A stretch of 64,000 bases of DNA, from the NCBI GenBank assembly GCA_029558955.1, contig JAKQCW010000031.1:1-64000 (forward strand), in the 5' to 3' direction. This DNA comes from Chloroflexota bacterium (GTDB taxonomy: Bacteria; Chloroflexota; Anaerolineae; JAAEKA01). This document shows positions 62,847 to 64,000 of the stretch, one piece after another. Numbering within the stretch: position 1 is the first letter of the stretch; each line of letters begins with the position of its first letter. The position numbers and the translations under genes are program-made. The notes beneath the pieces were generated by a model. The model had not been told where the DNA came from, searched no databases, and saw only the letters and a program-made list of their open reading frames with translations.

Positions 62847-64000
62847 AAAAGCCGAAGATCCTGCTCTATTCCCACGACACCTACGGGCTGGGCCACCTGC
62901 GCCGCAGCCTGAGCATCGCCGGCCAGATCGCCCACGACCTGCCCCAGGCCAGCCAACTGCTGCTCACCGGCTCCATGGTGGCCGGCGCCTTCAGCCTGCC
63001 GCCGCGGCTGGACCTGATCAAGCTGCCGGCGCTGAGCAAGCGCAGCAGCGGCCGCTACAAGGCGCGCGCCCTGCCCCTCACCCTACGCCAGACCATCCTC
63101 TGGCGCCAGGAGATGATCCTGCACGCGGTGGACGCGTTCAAGCCTGACCTGGTGCTGGTGGACAAGGCCGCGGCCGGCGTGCAGGGGGAGATGCTGCCGG
63201 CGCTGCACCATCTGCGGGCCTGTGCGCCACAGACCCGGCTGGTGCTGGGCATGCGCGACATCGAGGACAGCCCCGAGGCCACCCGCCGCGAGTGGCAGGA
63301 GCAGGGGATCGCCCACCTGCACGCCCACACCTACGACGCCATCCTGCTCTACGGCGAGCGGGCCTTTTTCGACCCGGTGACGGCCTATGGGATGTCGGCC
63401 GCGGCCGCCGGCAAGCTGATCTCCTGCGGCTATCTGCGCCGCGCTGCGCCGGCCCGGCCGGCCGCCGAGGTGCGCCGCGAGCTGGGCATCGACGACCGGC
63501 CGCTGCACGTGGCCACGGTGGGCGGCGGCGGCGACGGCTTCGAGATCCTGAAAACCTACCTGGAGATGCTGGGCCAGGGCGCCCCCCCGCCCGTCCACAG
63601 CCTGCTGGTCACCGGGCCGATGATGGCCCAGGCCAAGCGTCAGGCGCTGCGCCGGCTGGCCGCCGGCCTGCCCGTCAGCTTCATGGAGTTCACCGCCGAC
63701 CTGGACAGCTACCTGGCCGCGGCCGATCTGGTGATCAGCATGGCCGGCTACAACAGTGTGTGCGAGATCCTTTCGCTGGGCAAACGCAGCCTGCTCATCC
63801 CGCGCGGCCACACCCGCGCCGAGCAGCGTATACGGGCGACGCTGCTGGCCGAGCGCGGCCTGGCGCACCTGCTGCCGCCGGAGGCGCTCACCCCCGCCAA
63901 CCTGCGCCAGGCCATCGACGCGGCGCAGCACGGCCCGCCGCCCGCGGCCACCCTCAACCTGAACGGCCTGGAGAACATCAGCCGCGCGATCAGCGGCCTG
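62843..64000 (+). CDS. Glycosyltransferase-like protein (MurG/COG4671-like), cut by window end
   Basis: 386 codons are visible and the frame remains open at the right edge. The protein opens KILLYSHDTYGLGHLRRSLS, the HDTxGxGHxRR signature of the predicted GT-B glycosyltransferases of COG4671. Later blocks are the linker HVATVGGGGDGFEILK and the donor-binding region FMEFTADLDSYLAAADLVIS then MAGYNSVCEILSLGKRSLLIPR, with the conserved Gly/Glu of MurG-like enzymes. ATG 62843 overlaps the subtilisin stop codon and has gggagg upstream, so the two are coupled. The acceptor is unknown; a surface glycan is a reasonable guess. Confidence 0.87.
   Translation, partial: MKKPKILLYSHDTYGLGHLRRSLSIAGQIAHDLPQASQLLLTGSMVAGAFSLPPRLDLIKLPALSKRSSGRYKARALPLTLRQTILWRQEMILHAVDAFKPDLVLVDKAAAGVQGEMLPALHHLRACAPQTRLVLGMRDIEDSPEATRREWQEQGIAHLHAHTYDAILLYGERAFFDPVTAYGMSAAAAGKLISCGYLRRAAPARPAAEVRRELGIDDRPLHVATVGGGGDGFEILKTYLEMLGQGAPPPVHSLLVTGPMMAQAKRQALRRLAAGLPVSFMEFTADLDSYLAAADLVISMAGYNSVCEILSLGKRSLLIPRGHTRAEQRIRATLLAERGLAHLLPPEALTPANLRQAIDAAQHGPPPAATLNLNGLENISRAISGL

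Overview
This is a GC-rich chromosomal window with about 48 protein-coding genes, one tRNA, and an unusual load of non-coding repeats. The gene set suggests a free-living member of the Chloroflexota (Anaerolineae/Caldilineae-like): a menaquinone pathway, paired geranylgeranyl-reductase-like flavoproteins, secreted proteins with dockerin-like calcium loops, a TPR-CHAT protein, and arrays of short dispersed repeats. That placement is inference; no rRNA or ribosomal protein gene is present to test it. No insertion sequence, prophage, CRISPR-cas locus or replication origin was seen.

Layout. 1-12.8 kb: TauE-like permease, a probable PPi-dependent phosphofructokinase, a TetR-epimerase pair, a SpoIIE/RsbU phosphatase, an enoyl-CoA hydratase, a MITE-like repeat, a MarR-controlled heterodimeric ABC exporter and a CDP-alcohol phosphotransferase. 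12.8-23.1 kb: a Pel-like exopolysaccharide locus with two glycoside-hydrolase proteins, a sugar nucleotidyltransferase, PelG-like and PelF-like proteins, a secreted anchor-like protein and a large secreted deacetylase. 23.6-32.7 kb: a PAC2 protein followed by menF-menD-menB-menC and, after a secreted dockerin-like protein and a 34-bp tandem array, menE. 32.8-47.7 kb: DEAD-box helicase, a three-repeat secreted protein, tRNA-Gln(CTG), S9 and M14 peptidases, two geranylgeranyl-reductase-like flavoproteins, a sugar isomerase-like gene, and an S1P-lyase-like decarboxylase paired with an FGGY kinase.

47.8-55.1 kb looks like a nitrosative-stress/redox region. It holds a Crp/Fnr regulator, a CBS protein, a DUF1858 protein, a RIC (ScdA/YtfE) iron-sulfur repair protein, a FAD reductase, a DsbA-like protein, a CopD-like membrane protein, a TusA-like protein, DUF2249 and DUF488. 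Three of its promoters carry a TTG-N8-CAA palindrome centred about 42 bp before the predicted transcription start, the spacing of Crp/Fnr class II activation. 55.5-64 kb holds a VOC protein, then ECF sigma factor, probable anti-sigma-like protein and TPR-CHAT protease, then a secreted FxLYD-like protein, a subtilisin and a glycosyltransferase cut by the window edge.

Promoters with near-consensus -35/-10 boxes 16-18 bp apart recur, often with an extended -10 (TGGTAnnnT). Several -10 boxes lie only 7-8 nt from the start codon, implying leaderless mRNAs. Two main repeat families, one built on GGAGTCGAGGCTTCAGCCGG and one on GCTCGGTCnGGAGACCGG, occupy most long intergenic gaps as tandem arrays, hairpins or single copies.
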